A stretch of 64,000 bases of DNA from Chloroflexota bacterium (GCA_016191435.1 JACPOQ010000032.1:248001-312000), one strand, 5' to 3'. Shown: positions 1 to 9,712, numbered from the stretch's first letter. Numbers and translations: made by a program. Notes: generated by a model from the letters alone, not told the origin.

Positions 1-90
1 GTTATCGAAGGTGGAGGCGCGCGCGACTACGCGGCGGATATCCTTGCCCGATGCGGGGTTTGCGATGATGCCCACCGGCCCCGCTGGCAT
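1..90 (-). CDS. AcoX-like / ATP-NAD kinase family protein, N-terminal fragment (runs off window edge)
   Basis: Reverse complement from the ATG at 90 reads MPAGPVGIIANPASGKDIRRVVARASTFDN, the typical N-terminus of the AcoX/ATP-NAD kinase family; directly downstream of the E1 alpha/beta genes, as in aco loci. Confidence 0.7.
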   Translation of the reverse strand, partial: MPAGPVGIIANPASGKDIRRVVARASTFDN

Positions 91-98
91 GGCGGCGC

Positions 99-1100
99 TC
101 AGCCCGCCTTGCCAACGATCCGCTGCACTTCGGCGGTGATCTTCGCGGCGTCCGGCACATAGAGCTTCTCCAGCGCGGGGCTGAACGGCACGGGCGAGAA
201 GGGCGCGCCCACACGCCCGATGGGGGCGTCGAGGTAGTCGAACGCCTCCTCCTGGAGCTGCGCTGCGATCTCGGCGCCAAGGCCGCCGAAGCGCACTGCT
301 TCGTGAACCACCAGCGCGCGGTGGGTCTTCTTCACCGAATTCACGACCGTTTCTGTATCGAACGGCTGAAGCGTCCGGGGGTCGATGACCTCGACATCGA
401 GGCCGCCGGAGGCGAGGGTATCAGCTGCCTCCATTGCTTCGGGAAGCATGCGGCCGGTGGCCACGATGGTGAAGTTCGTGCCGGCGCGGGCGATCCGGGC
501 CTGGCCTAGCGGCACTTCGTACATTTCCTCGGGGACTTCGCCCATGACGCCGAGCATGCGCTTGTTGAAGATGACGAAGACGGGGTTGTCGTCGTGGACG
601 GCGGCGATGAGCAGTCCCTTCGCGTCGTAGGCGGTGGCGGGCATGACGACCTTGAGGCCGGGCACGTGGCAGAGCCACGACTCGAGGCTCTGGGAGTGCT
701 GCGCGGCGAGGTTGATGCCGGCGCCGGCCATGGTGCAGACGGTCACCGGGAGTTTGGCCTTACCGCCGAACATGTACCGCATCTTCGCCATCTGGTTGAC
801 GATTTCGTCCATGCATTCGCCGATGAAGTCCATGAACATGATGTCGATGATGGGGCGAAGACCGCAGGCGGCGGAGCCGACGCCGAGGCCGACGATGCCC
901 TCTTCGGAGATTGGTGTATCGAACACGCGCTTCGGGCCGAACTCCTTGAGCAGCCCGCGCGTGTAGCCGAAAACGCTGCCGTAGCCGGCGACGTCCTCGC
1001 CCGCGAGGAAGACGTCTGGGTCCTCCCGCAGCAACTGGCGGAGCGCTTCGGTGCAGGCGGCGATGTAGGGGATCGTTCGGGTGCCGGTTGCGGTGGACAT
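99..1100 (-). CDS. acoB: 2-oxoacid/acetoin dehydrogenase E1 component, beta subunit
   Basis: 333 aa; transketolase-like E1 beta motifs (EDVAGYGSVFGYTRGL, FDTPISEEGIVGLGVGSA, EIVNQMAKMRYMFGG). Confidence 0.88.
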   Translation of the reverse strand: MSTATGTRTIPYIAACTEALRQLLREDPDVFLAGEDVAGYGSVFGYTRGLLKEFGPKRVFDTPISEEGIVGLGVGSAACGLRPIIDIMFMDFIGECMDEIVNQMAKMRYMFGGKAKLPVTVCTMAGAGINLAAQHSQSLESWLCHVPGLKVVMPATAYDAKGLLIAAVHDDNPVFVIFNKRMLGVMGEVPEEMYEVPLGQARIARAGTNFTIVATGRMLPEAMEAADTLASGGLDVEVIDPRTLQPFDTETVVNSVKKTHRALVVHEAVRFGGLGAEIAAQLQEEAFDYLDAPIGRVGAPFSPVPFSPALEKLYVPDAAKITAEVQRIVGKAG

Positions 1101-1111
1101 GCTTCCTCCGG

Positions 1112-2086
1112 TCAGGCCTTCACGTAGTAGACGTCGCGGAGGAGCTCGTCCGGTTCGGGGAAGGGACTCTCTTCCGCGAACTTGATCGCGTCCAGCGCCT
1201 CGGCGCGCGTACGCTCGTGGACTGCGGCGAGCTCAGCGGTGGTGGCGACGCCGGCCTCGGTCAGGCGCTGTTCGAGCAGCTGGATTGGATCGCGCTTGCG
1301 CCATTCGAGCACCTCGTCGTCGGTGCGGTAAGACACGCCCATGCCGCGGATGCCGACATGGTCGTAGAAGCGGTACGTCTTGCACTCCAGCAGCGTGGGG
1401 CCTTCGCCGCGGCGGGCGCGGGCGATGGCTTCACCGGCCGCTTCGTAGACCGCGATGGCGTCCATGCCATCGACGACGGCGCCCGGCATGCCGTAGCCGA
1501 TGGCGCGGTCGGCGACGTCCTTGACCGCCTGGTGCCTGGCCTGGGGCGTGAACTCGCCGTAGCCGTTGTTCTCGCAGAGGAGGATGAGCGGCAACTTCCA
1601 GGTGGCAGCCATGTTGGCGGCTTCGTGGAAGGCGCCTTCGTTGCTGGCGCCGTCGCCGAAGAAGGCCACAGCGACGCTGCCGTTCTCCTTGTACTTGTCG
1701 GCGAAGGCGGCGCCCATCGCGATGGGCGGGCCTGCGGAGACGATTCCGTTCGCGCCGAGCATGCCGAGGTCCATGTCGGAGATGTGCATGCTGCCGCCCT
1801 TGCCGTTGCAATAACCAGTGGCGCGGCCGAAGAGCTCGGCGTACATCTTCTTGAAGTCGCCGCCCTTGGCGACAAGGTGGCCGTGGCCGCGGTGGGTGCT
1901 GGTTATCTGGTCCTCGTCGGTGAGGTTGCACATCACGCCGGAGGCGACGGCTTCTTCGCCGACGTAGAGGTGGAGGGCGCCGGGGATGCGGGCGCTCTCC
2001 ATGAGCTTGCCGGCTTCTTCTTCGAAGACGCGGATCCGCACCATGCGCTCGTGGAGGTCGAGGAGCTTCGCTTTGGGGATGTCCAT
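1112..2086 (-). CDS. acoA: Thiamine-pyrophosphate-dependent dehydrogenase E1 component, alpha subunit
   Basis: 324 aa; GDGASNEGAFHEAANMAATWKLPLILLCENN TPP-binding motif and E1 alpha N-terminus. Confidence 0.9.
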   Translation of the reverse strand: MDIPKAKLLDLHERMVRIRVFEEEAGKLMESARIPGALHLYVGEEAVASGVMCNLTDEDQITSTHRGHGHLVAKGGDFKKMYAELFGRATGYCNGKGGSMHISDMDLGMLGANGIVSAGPPIAMGAAFADKYKENGSVAVAFFGDGASNEGAFHEAANMAATWKLPLILLCENNGYGEFTPQARHQAVKDVADRAIGYGMPGAVVDGMDAIAVYEAAGEAIARARRGEGPTLLECKTYRFYDHVGIRGMGVSYRTDDEVLEWRKRDPIQLLEQRLTEAGVATTAELAAVHERTRAEALDAIKFAEESPFPEPDELLRDVYYVKA

Positions 2087-2111
2087 GGACGGCGTCCCTT
2101 CTTCCTCGACA

Positions 2112-2133
2112 AAACTGGCTGACCCGCCAGTTT
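2112..2133. promoter_or_regulatory. Perfect inverted repeat AAACTGGC-TGACCC-GCCAGTTT, candidate operator
   Basis: 8-bp perfect arms with a 6-nt spacer, 26-47 bp upstream of the E1 alpha start codon. Confidence 0.6.
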
Positions 2134-2153
2134 AGTCCCGGCTGCTGCGCGAA

Positions 2154-2195
2154 TGTACACCGTGGAGCGGCGCCGCACAAAGCGGCCGGTGTACA
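2154..2195. repeat. Inverted repeat TGTACACCG-N24-CGGTGTACA
   Basis: 9-bp perfect arms in the E1 alpha / thiolase divergent intergenic region. Confidence 0.6.
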
Positions 2196-2413
2196 AGGAC
2201 GGGGCCAGCCGCGCGTCCAGAAGGCGCGGCGCCTGGGACGGGCGCAGAGGGCAACGGCTACCGTTGCGCTCGCTCGCTGATCCACGTCTGCCGGCTGGCG
2301 GGGCGTGATCGATGGTGCCCGGAGCTGTCGATGTGACCGCAGTGGCCGCGGAGGGCCACCGTTACCGGGGTGCGGCTACAATGGGCGCACCACACTGCAG
2401 GATCACGCAGCTC

Positions 2414-3625
2414 ATGGCTCAAGACACATACATCCTCGGCGGCTACCAGACCGACTTCTCCCGCAACTGGCTGAAGGAAGGCAAGCAGCTCTGGGACATC
2501 TTCGCTGAGGTCGTGAACGGCGCGCTCGAAGCGACTGGCATCGCCGCCGAAGACGTCCAGGTGGGGCACGTCGGGAACTTCGCCGGCGAGCTCTACGCGA
2601 TGCAAGGACACCTCGGCGCATTCCTCGTGGGCACGAACCCGGCGTTCGCCGGCCTACCCACCGCCCGCCACGAAGCGGCGTGCGCCTCGGGCTCGGTGGC
2701 GGTGCTGGCGGCTACCGCAGAGCTCGAGGCGGGCCGATACGACCTCGCGCTCGTGCTCGGCATCGAACAGATGAAGACGGTCGATTCCGCGCGCGGCGGC
2801 GACTTCCTGGGTACGGCCGGCTGGTATGAACGCGAAGCGAAGGGCATCACCTACCCCTTCCCGAAGCTGTTCGGGCGGCTCGGCGACGAATACGACCGGC
2901 GCTTCGGGCTGAAGGACGAGCATCTCTCGCGGATTTCGGCGATCAACTTCGCCAACGCGCGCAAGAACCCGCTCGCACAGACACGCGCCTGGCAGAACGA
3001 CGAAGCGAAATTCGCAACGCAGATCGCGGGGCGGATCAAGGTGTCGGACTGCTCGCAGGTGACGGACGGCGCCGTGTGCGTGCTGCTCGCCTCGACACGC
3101 TACGCCGAGAAGTACGCGAAGGGGCGCGGGGTTGCGCTGGACCGCATCCCCCGGATCCTTGGGTGGGGCCACCGCACGGCCACGCTGGGCTTCGACGACA
3201 AGATCCGGGAGAGCGAAGGCGACCCGTACGTGCTGCCGCACACGCGCCAGGCGATCCTCGACGCGTTCGCGCGCGCGGGCATCGCAGACGTCTGGGGGGT
3301 GGACGCTATCGAGACGCACGACTGCTTCACGACCTCGGAGTACATGGCCATCGACCACTTCGGTCTGACGCCCCCGGGCCAGTCGTGGCAGGCGATCGAG
3401 GAGGGCGTGATCGAGCTCGATGGGACGCTGCCGATCAACCCCAGCGGCGGGCTCATCGGCGCCGGGCACCCGGTGGGAGGGACCGGCGTACGGCAGCTGC
3501 TCGATGCGTACCGGCAGGTCACGGAGACGGCCGGCGAGTACCAGGTGGTGGGCGCGACGAAAGTGGCGACGCTGAACATCGGCGGCAGCGGGACGACGTC
3601 GTGCTCGTTCGTGGTGGGAAATTAA
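2414..3625 (+). CDS. Thiolase family protein / acetyl-CoA acetyltransferase
   Basis: MAQDTYILGGYQTDFSRNW start; thiolase motifs ARHEAACASGSVAV and NPSGGLIGAGHPVGGTGVRQ; TACAAT -10-like hexamer at 2377-2382. Confidence 0.9.
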   Translation: MAQDTYILGGYQTDFSRNWLKEGKQLWDIFAEVVNGALEATGIAAEDVQVGHVGNFAGELYAMQGHLGAFLVGTNPAFAGLPTARHEAACASGSVAVLAATAELEAGRYDLALVLGIEQMKTVDSARGGDFLGTAGWYEREAKGITYPFPKLFGRLGDEYDRRFGLKDEHLSRISAINFANARKNPLAQTRAWQNDEAKFATQIAGRIKVSDCSQVTDGAVCVLLASTRYAEKYAKGRGVALDRIPRILGWGHRTATLGFDDKIRESEGDPYVLPHTRQAILDAFARAGIADVWGVDAIETHDCFTTSEYMAIDHFGLTPPGQSWQAIEEGVIELDGTLPINPSGGLIGAGHPVGGTGVRQLLDAYRQVTETAGEYQVVGATKVATLNIGGSGTTSCSFVVGN

Positions 3626-3746
3626 CCGCAGGCGGAACCGGGCAGGGCGAAGATTCGTCTCTTGATCGACACCATCTCAAGTAGCCGGGGGTCGATCGAT
3701 GTCGAAGCCGTCACCATTCAGGCAAGCACCCGGCCGAGGGTGCTGA

Positions 3747-4430
3747 ATGCGCGTGAGCAGGTGGTTCGCGCTTACGGCGTTGGCGGCGGTCTTGGCGGCA
3801 GGCTGCGGGAAGGCCGATACGGCGCGAACGCCATCGCCGCCCGCTTCCGCCTCATCCGCGGTCGCCGCCGTCAGCCCGCGGCCGGCTGTTGGGACGCCCG
3901 GGGCCTCCGTTCCAGCCTCGCCCCGCGATTCCGCCAGCCCGGCGCCGACTCGCGATACCTACATTAATGTTGGCGACGGCTGGCAGGGCCGCGAGATCTA
4001 CCTGATTTGCGTCGAGGATCGCAGCGGCGAGTTCGGCGACGCGGGCCTCCGAACGCTGCTCGGACCGGCGTTGAAGGCACGCGCGCAAGCGGTCAGCGCG
4101 GACCGGCCCGTGGACGTCCGCGCTGGCTGTCCCTACGATTACCCGGATGCGGCAATGCTCAGCACGCCCGGTTTGGCCGATTCGGTCATCAGCCGGAGCG
4201 ACCCAAACCGGTTCTTCTATCAGGTCTACGTCGATTCGAGGGCGCGGCAAGGCGACTCCACCGCACTCGAATACTGGTTCAGAGGGACGAGGGGCGAGAG
4301 CGCTGTGCCCATTACCTACCGCCTCACCCTCTCTCCAGTAATGGTCCGTGACCAGGCTGCGCTCGTGGCATTTTTCGATGCGTGGGTCAACGAGGATCCG
4401 ACCATTCCCTTTTCCGCGCGGCCGAAGTAA
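3747..4430 (+). CDS. Putative lipoprotein of unknown function
   Basis: Signal peptide with lipobox (ALAAVLAAGC) and an Ala/Ser/Pro-rich linker; no family recognised. Confidence 0.65.
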   Translation: MRVSRWFALTALAAVLAAGCGKADTARTPSPPASASSAVAAVSPRPAVGTPGASVPASPRDSASPAPTRDTYINVGDGWQGREIYLICVEDRSGEFGDAGLRTLLGPALKARAQAVSADRPVDVRAGCPYDYPDAAMLSTPGLADSVISRSDPNRFFYQVYVDSRARQGDSTALEYWFRGTRGESAVPITYRLTLSPVMVRDQAALVAFFDAWVNEDPTIPFSARPK

Positions 4431-4455
4431 CGGCGGGAATGGCCGGCCGTCGCCC

Positions 4456-5397
4456 TCAGTCGGTGATGAGCTTCACCAGCTCGGCGGTGGCGGTGGCGGC
4501 CGCGACGACGCGCTGGCGCTCGTCATCGGTCAGCGGCAGTTCGAAGGTGCGCTGGATGCCGCCGGCGCCGAGCTGGCAGACGGTGCCCGAATACGTGCCC
4601 TGGATGCCGTATTCGCCCTGGTGGAGCGTGGAGCAAGGAATGAGCCGGCGTTGGTCCAGGAGGATGGATTCGACCATGGCGATGGTGGCAGCAGAGGGCG
4701 CGTAGTAGGCGCTGCTGACCTTCAGGAGCTCGCCGATTTCGGCGCCGCCGCGCATGGCGCGGGCCACCACTTCCTGCACGCGGGACGGTGGGAGCAGGTC
4801 AGTCAGGGGGACGCCGCCGACGCGCGTCTGGGAGACGACGGGGACCATCGTGGTGTCGGTATGGCCGCCGATGACGAAGCCGTGCACGTCGGCCGGCGAG
4901 ACGCCGAGCGCATCAGCGACGAAGTAGCGGTAGCGGGCGCTATCGAGGGCGCCGCCCTGGCCGATGACGCGCTCGCGCGGGAAGCCGCTCGCCTTGAGGG
5001 CGACATGACACATCGCGTCCATCGGGTTCGCGAAGATAACGATGACCGCGTTGGGCGAATGCTTCGCCGCCTCGCCGACCTTGGCGCGGACGATGGCGGC
5101 GTTGCCGTTGAGGAGCTCTTCGCGGGACATGCCTGGCTTGCGCGGCGCGCCGGCGGTGCAGATGACGACATCGGAGCCGGCGGTTTCGTCCCAGCCATCG
5201 GTGGCGCTGATGCGGGAGCTGAAGCCTTCCCACGCGGCCGCCTGCGATTCATCGAGGGCCTTGCCGAAATGCATGGTGCCAGCGAACTGTGGGTCGTCCT
5301 GCAGGACCACGTCGCAGATGTCGCGCTCGATGAGGCGCTGAGCCATGGCGCCGCCGGTGGCGCCGGCGCCGATGATCGTGACCTTCTTCCGTGCCAT
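4456..5397 (-). CDS. mdh: Malate dehydrogenase (lactate/malate dehydrogenase family)
   Basis: MARKKVTIIGAGATGGAMAQRL Rossmann N-terminus, TAGAPRKPGMSREELL, GGHTDTTMVP. Confidence 0.87.
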   Translation of the reverse strand: MARKKVTIIGAGATGGAMAQRLIERDICDVVLQDDPQFAGTMHFGKALDESQAAAWEGFSSRISATDGWDETAGSDVVICTAGAPRKPGMSREELLNGNAAIVRAKVGEAAKHSPNAVIVIFANPMDAMCHVALKASGFPRERVIGQGGALDSARYRYFVADALGVSPADVHGFVIGGHTDTTMVPVVSQTRVGGVPLTDLLPPSRVQEVVARAMRGGAEIGELLKVSSAYYAPSAATIAMVESILLDQRRLIPCSTLHQGEYGIQGTYSGTVCQLGAGGIQRTFELPLTDDERQRVVAAATATAELVKLITD

Positions 5398-5473
5398 TCG
5401 GTCTCCCCTGGTGGTGGTTGGATGTGGGTAGAAGGTAGCACGGCGCCGTCGTCTGAGCCTGCCCGGAGATGGG

Positions 5474-6640
5474 TTAGAGCGAGGCAAGGACTTCGCCGGT
5501 GTGCTGCCCGAGGAGGGGCGCCGGGCCCAGCGACCACCAGCCCGGCGGGGTGCGGAAGGCTGGGCCCGGCCGCATGTACGTGCCGAGGACCGGGTGCTCC
5601 GACGTTTCGAAGAAGCCCGCGGCGGCGAGGTGCGGGTCGGCGGCGATATCGGCGACGGTGTTGACGGGCGTCAGGGGGATGCCGCGGCGCTGGGCTTCGT
5701 GGAAGAGGTGCAGCTTCCGGAACTTGACCGTGAGCGCCTCGGTGGCGGCGTCCACGATGTCGGCGGCCTGGAAGCGGAAAGCGAGGTCTTCGAACGCGGG
5801 CTCGAGGATGGCCTCGTCGCCCGTTGTCTCGTGGATCCAGGCGGCGAGCAGGCGCCAATGCGCGGGCTGGACGATAAGCAGGCTAACGTGGCCATCGGCG
5901 GCGGGATAGAGCCCGAAGGGACGCGTCGCGTTGCGGCGATTGCCGCTCCGGCGGCGGTGGATGCCATCATCGAGCGAGAGCGGGACGCCGGACTCGGGGT
6001 TGATGGCGAGACAGCACTCCTGCATCGAGACATCGATGAGCTGGCCGCGCCCGCTCACGCGCCGGGCCCGCAGGGCGAGCAGCAGCCCGGCGGCAGCGTT
6101 TAGCGAGGCCACGTGGCAGGCGAGCTGCACCGGCCCGCCGGGAGTAACAGGCGGCCGGTCCGGGAAGCCTGTCTGGTAGAGGACGCCCGATGACGCCCAG
6201 GCGATGAGGTTCGAGCCCTTCCAGTCACGGCGCGGGCCGCTCTGGCCGAACGGCGTCACGGCGGCCCAGAGGAGAGCGGGGTTCGCCAACGAGGTGGCGG
6301 CGTAACCGAGGTCCATGGCGTCGAGCGCGCCGGGCGGGTGGGATTCTATGACGGCATCGGCCGAGGCGAGCAGCCGGCGGAGCTGGTCGCGGCCGGCGGC
6401 GACGGCACAGTCGATGACGACGCTGCGCTTTCCCTGCCCGAAGGCGGCAAACCAGAGGCTCTCGCGCGCGCCGCCGTCGCGGCTAAACGGCGCCAGGTGG
6501 CGCAGGTCGTCGCCGGCGGGCGGTTCGACTTTGATGACGTCGGCGCCGAGGCCGGCGAGGAGCATCGCACCGTAGGCGCCGGGCAAGCCGGCGAGGTCGA
6601 TGACACGGAGGCCGCTGAGGGGGCGAGCGCCGGCGCTCAT
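5474..6640 (-). CDS. CaiB/BaiF (family III) CoA-transferase
   Basis: LSGLRVIDLAGLPGAYGAMLLAGLGADVIKVEPPAGD and GRGQLIDVSMQE motifs; start placed at the ATG overlapping the upstream gene by 4 bp. Confidence 0.9.
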   Translation of the reverse strand: MSAGARPLSGLRVIDLAGLPGAYGAMLLAGLGADVIKVEPPAGDDLRHLAPFSRDGGARESLWFAAFGQGKRSVVIDCAVAAGRDQLRRLLASADAVIESHPPGALDAMDLGYAATSLANPALLWAAVTPFGQSGPRRDWKGSNLIAWASSGVLYQTGFPDRPPVTPGGPVQLACHVASLNAAAGLLLALRARRVSGRGQLIDVSMQECCLAINPESGVPLSLDDGIHRRRSGNRRNATRPFGLYPAADGHVSLLIVQPAHWRLLAAWIHETTGDEAILEPAFEDLAFRFQAADIVDAATEALTVKFRKLHLFHEAQRRGIPLTPVNTVADIAADPHLAAAGFFETSEHPVLGTYMRPGPAFRTPPGWWSLGPAPLLGQHTGEVLASL

Positions 6641-7992
6641 TCGTTGGCCGTCCCGTCGCCGGAAAGCCCGGGGATGAGCACCGGCAGCATGGCATCGTAG
6701 GGCCGCGTGAGCGTGACGGCCGGCAGCGGAGGCTCGAAGGCAGCGCCGCCGGCGACCAGGGCGTCGATTTCGCCATCGGAATAGCCGCAGACGCTCCTGA
6801 GGATATGGCGCGTGTCCTGGCCGAACTGCGGGCCGGCGCGGCGCGGCGAACCAGGCGTGTCCGAAAGGTGCAGCGGGTTGCCGCTGAAGAGGTCGCGGCC
6901 GAAACGGGCGCTGGGGCGGACCTTGAAGTAGCCGCGGTCCCGGACCTGCGGGTCGGCGAGGACGCCATAGTTGTCGGATGCGGCGTGGGCGGGGACGCCG
7001 GCCGCCTGCAGCCAGGCCGCCAGTTCGTCCGCGCCGTATTGCGCGGTCCAGGCTCCGATGTGGCCGTCGAGCTCGTCCGCGTTGGTGGCACGGCCGGCGG
7101 CGTCCGCGAAGCGCGCATCGACCGCCCACGCCGGGCGGCCGGCGACCTCGCCGAGGGCGGCCCATTCGTCGTCGGTGGTACAGGAGATGGCGAGCCAGCG
7201 GTCGTCGCCGCGGCAGGGGTAGACGCCCTCGGGGGCGGCGCCGCTCGTGCGGTTGCCCGTCCGTGGCTGCACATGGCCGTTGAGGACGTTGTCGAGCAGG
7301 TACGGCGAGAGCAGAGCGATGGTCGCTTCGAACTGCGAGATGTCGATGTAGGCGCCATCGCCGGTGCGGTCGCGCTGCTCAAGCGCCGTGAGCACGGCAA
7401 TGACCGCGTGCAGCGAGCTGCAGTAGTCCGGCGGCGCGATGGCGGCGATGCCGGCCGGCTCCTGGTCGGCGTAGCCCGTCAGGCTATCAAGGCCCACGAG
7501 CGGCGCCTGGTTGGGGCCCCAGGCGAGAAACTCGTAGTACGGCGTCGCGGGGTTCGAGCCAAAGCCTGGCAGGGCCACGTAGACGATGTCCGGCCGGATG
7601 GCAGCGACGGATTCATAGTCGAGCCCGAGCGTCTTGACGGCCGGCGAGGAGTAGTTCGTGATGAGCACGTCGCAATCGCGGAGGAGGCGCCGGGCGGCGG
7701 CGAGACCGCCGGGGTGCTTGAGGTCCAGGCCGACGCTGAGCTTGCCGGCGCCCATCTCGGAGACGTACGGGCTGGTATCGAGCATGACCGGGCCGAGCTC
7801 GGGCCGCGCGCGCGCCCAGGACGAGGCGAACAGCCGCGCAACATCGGGGTTGTTCAGCGATTCGATGCGGAGGACTTCCGCGCCGAAGTTCGCGAAGTAC
7901 TTGCAGGCGTTCGGCGCGGCGATGGCGATGCCCAGTTCGAACACGCGTACGCCTTCGAGCGGCATGGGTCCCGGCATGTGGCCTCCGGCCAT
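6637..7992 (-). CDS. CaiB/BaiF (family III) CoA-transferase
   Basis: LEGVRVFELGIAIAAPNACKYFANFGAEVLRIES, TGDGAYIDISQFEA; 4-bp overlap with the downstream CoA-transferase. Confidence 0.9.
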   Translation of the reverse strand: MAGGHMPGPMPLEGVRVFELGIAIAAPNACKYFANFGAEVLRIESLNNPDVARLFASSWARARPELGPVMLDTSPYVSEMGAGKLSVGLDLKHPGGLAAARRLLRDCDVLITNYSSPAVKTLGLDYESVAAIRPDIVYVALPGFGSNPATPYYEFLAWGPNQAPLVGLDSLTGYADQEPAGIAAIAPPDYCSSLHAVIAVLTALEQRDRTGDGAYIDISQFEATIALLSPYLLDNVLNGHVQPRTGNRTSGAAPEGVYPCRGDDRWLAISCTTDDEWAALGEVAGRPAWAVDARFADAAGRATNADELDGHIGAWTAQYGADELAAWLQAAGVPAHAASDNYGVLADPQVRDRGYFKVRPSARFGRDLFSGNPLHLSDTPGSPRRAGPQFGQDTRHILRSVCGYSDGEIDALVAGGAAFEPPLPAVTLTRPYDAMLPVLIPGLSGDGTANE

Positions 7993-8073
7993 CGATATCG
8001 GCGGAATCCTACCCGTCCGGGTGCGCGGTGGGAATGGCGGCGGCGAACGAGCGCGGCGCCCGGCGCGGATTTT

Positions 8074-8544
8074 TCAGGATCCGGCGCCTTGCCCTGGCAT
8101 GCCAGGGCCGGGGACCGAGCGCGTCTGGCGGGCGGTCACGGGGGCATCGCAGTGGAGGCAGCGGAGCTCGGCTTCGACGGCGTGGCCGCAGGCCTCATGC
8201 TGCAACAGGACGGGCGGGCCGGCCGCGCCGGCGAGGTGGCGGTCGCCCCACTGCATCAGCGCCATGAGCACGGGAAAGAAGTCGACGCCCTTCTCCGTGA
8301 GGCGGTATTCGAAACGCTCGGGGTTGGTCTGGTAGAGGCGGCGCTCAAAGATGCCTTGCTCCACGAGCGTCTGGAGGCGGTCGGCGAGGACGTTGCGGGC
8401 AATGCCGAGCGAAAGGAAGGCGTCGAAGCGGCGGACGCCACGGAAGGCCTCGCGCAGGATGAGCATGGTCCAGCGCTCGCCGACGATATCAAGGGAGCGG
8501 GCGATGGAGCAGGTCATATCCGAAAAAGAAACGCCGCGAGACAT
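8074..8544 (-). CDS. HxlR-family winged-helix transcriptional regulator
   Basis: CSIARSLDIVGERWTMLILREAFRGVRRFDAFLSLGIARNVLADRLQTLVEQGIFERR is a classic HxlR pattern. Confidence 0.9.
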   Translation of the reverse strand: MSRGVSFSDMTCSIARSLDIVGERWTMLILREAFRGVRRFDAFLSLGIARNVLADRLQTLVEQGIFERRLYQTNPERFEYRLTEKGVDFFPVLMALMQWGDRHLAGAAGPPVLLQHEACGHAVEAELRCLHCDAPVTARQTRSVPGPGMPGQGAGS

Positions 8545-8656
8545 GTGGCTATGGGCTCACGCTGCAGAAGTGTATCCGTCCGCTTTACGATGCGCGGTCG
8601 AGTTGCGGAGTGCAACTGACGGCGGGTAGGGTGGGCGCATCGAACAGGAGGCAGCC

Positions 8657-9712
8657 GTGAAAGTAGCCATCGGGCTCGGGATCGCAAACGAAGATTGGGA
8701 CGGCATGGCCGCGTACGTGCGCGAGGCGGAGAAGCTCCGCGTGGACTGTGTCTGGTCGGCGGAGTCGTGGGGGCACGACGCCGCGACGCCGCTGGCGTTC
8801 CTCGCCGGGCAGACCAGCCGGATCAAGCTTGGCTCGGGGATCATGCAGATCAGCGCGCGGACGCCGGCGATGACGGCGATGACCGCGATGACGCTCTCGT
8901 CCATGAGCGGCGGGCGCTTCCGGCTGGGGCTCGGTGCGAGCGGGCCGCAGGTGGTCGAAGGCTGGCACGGCCAGCCGTTCAAGCAGACGGTGCAGCGGCT
9001 GCGCGAGGTGGTGGACATCGTCCGGCTGGCCAGCCGCGGCGAGCGCGTGGCCTACAACGGCAAGCTGTACCAGCTCCCGCTGCCGGGCGGCGAAGGGAAG
9101 GCGATCCGGTCGGGGGCGAAGCCGCAGCCGAACATCCCGATCTACCTGGCGACGCTCGGGCCGAGGAGCCTCGAGTTGACGGGCGAAGTCGCCGATGGCT
9201 GGGTGGGCACGTCGTTCATGCCGGAGCACGCGGACGTGTTCTTCGACCACATCGGCGCCGGCGCCGAGAAGGCGGGGCGGTCGCTGGCGGATTTGGACCT
9301 GCAGGCCGGGGGCGTGGTGGCATTCGGGGACGACCTGGAGACGCTGATCCCGCCGCGCAAGCCGGGGCTGGCGTTCACGCTGGGGGCGATGGGTTCGCGC
9401 CAACACAACTTCTACAACGCGGCCTTCCAGCGCGCCGGCTACCAGGAGGTGGCGCAGCGGGCGCAGGGACTCTGGCTCGATGGGCAGCGGGAAGAGGCGG
9501 CGAAGATCATCCCGGACGAGCTCGTGCTGCAGACGAACCTGCTTGGCACCGAGGCGATGGTGCGCGAGCGCATGCGGCGGTACCGCGACGCAGGCGTGAC
9601 GACGCTACGGCTCGACCCGGCGGGCGCGTCGTTGAAGGAGCGGCTCGAGACGCTGGGGCGGGCCGTGGCGCTGGCAAGCGCGGTCAGCAGCGAAGCGGCG
9701 GCCGTCAGCTGA
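8657..9712 (+). CDS. LLM-class flavin/F420-dependent oxidoreductase
   Basis: Luciferase-like fold motifs: SAESWGHDAATPLAFLAGQTSRIKLGSGIMQISARTPAMTAMTAMTL, GRFRLGLGASGPQVVEGWHG. Confidence 0.88.
   Translation: MKVAIGLGIANEDWDGMAAYVREAEKLRVDCVWSAESWGHDAATPLAFLAGQTSRIKLGSGIMQISARTPAMTAMTAMTLSSMSGGRFRLGLGASGPQVVEGWHGQPFKQTVQRLREVVDIVRLASRGERVAYNGKLYQLPLPGGEGKAIRSGAKPQPNIPIYLATLGPRSLELTGEVADGWVGTSFMPEHADVFFDHIGAGAEKAGRSLADLDLQAGGVVAFGDDLETLIPPRKPGLAFTLGAMGSRQHNFYNAAFQRAGYQEVAQRAQGLWLDGQREEAAKIIPDELVLQTNLLGTEAMVRERMRRYRDAGVTTLRLDPAGASLKERLETLGRAVALASAVSSEAAAVS

Noticed and set aside
3725-3744. AGCACCC-GGCCGA-GGGTGCT hairpin before the lipoprotein gene considered as a riboswitch or translational switch
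   Set aside because: Single small hairpin with no recognisable aptamer or alternate pairing; insufficient support.
5474-7165. 563-aa minus-strand ORF suggesting a CoA-transferase with an N-terminal domain
   Set aside because: The N-terminal extension is out-of-frame Arg/Pro/Gly-rich sequence overlapping the upstream CoA-transferase; the real start is at 6640.
6805-8619. 604-aa plus-strand ORF antisense to a CoA-transferase and the HxlR regulator
   Set aside because: No recognisable motifs; shadow of genuine minus-strand genes.
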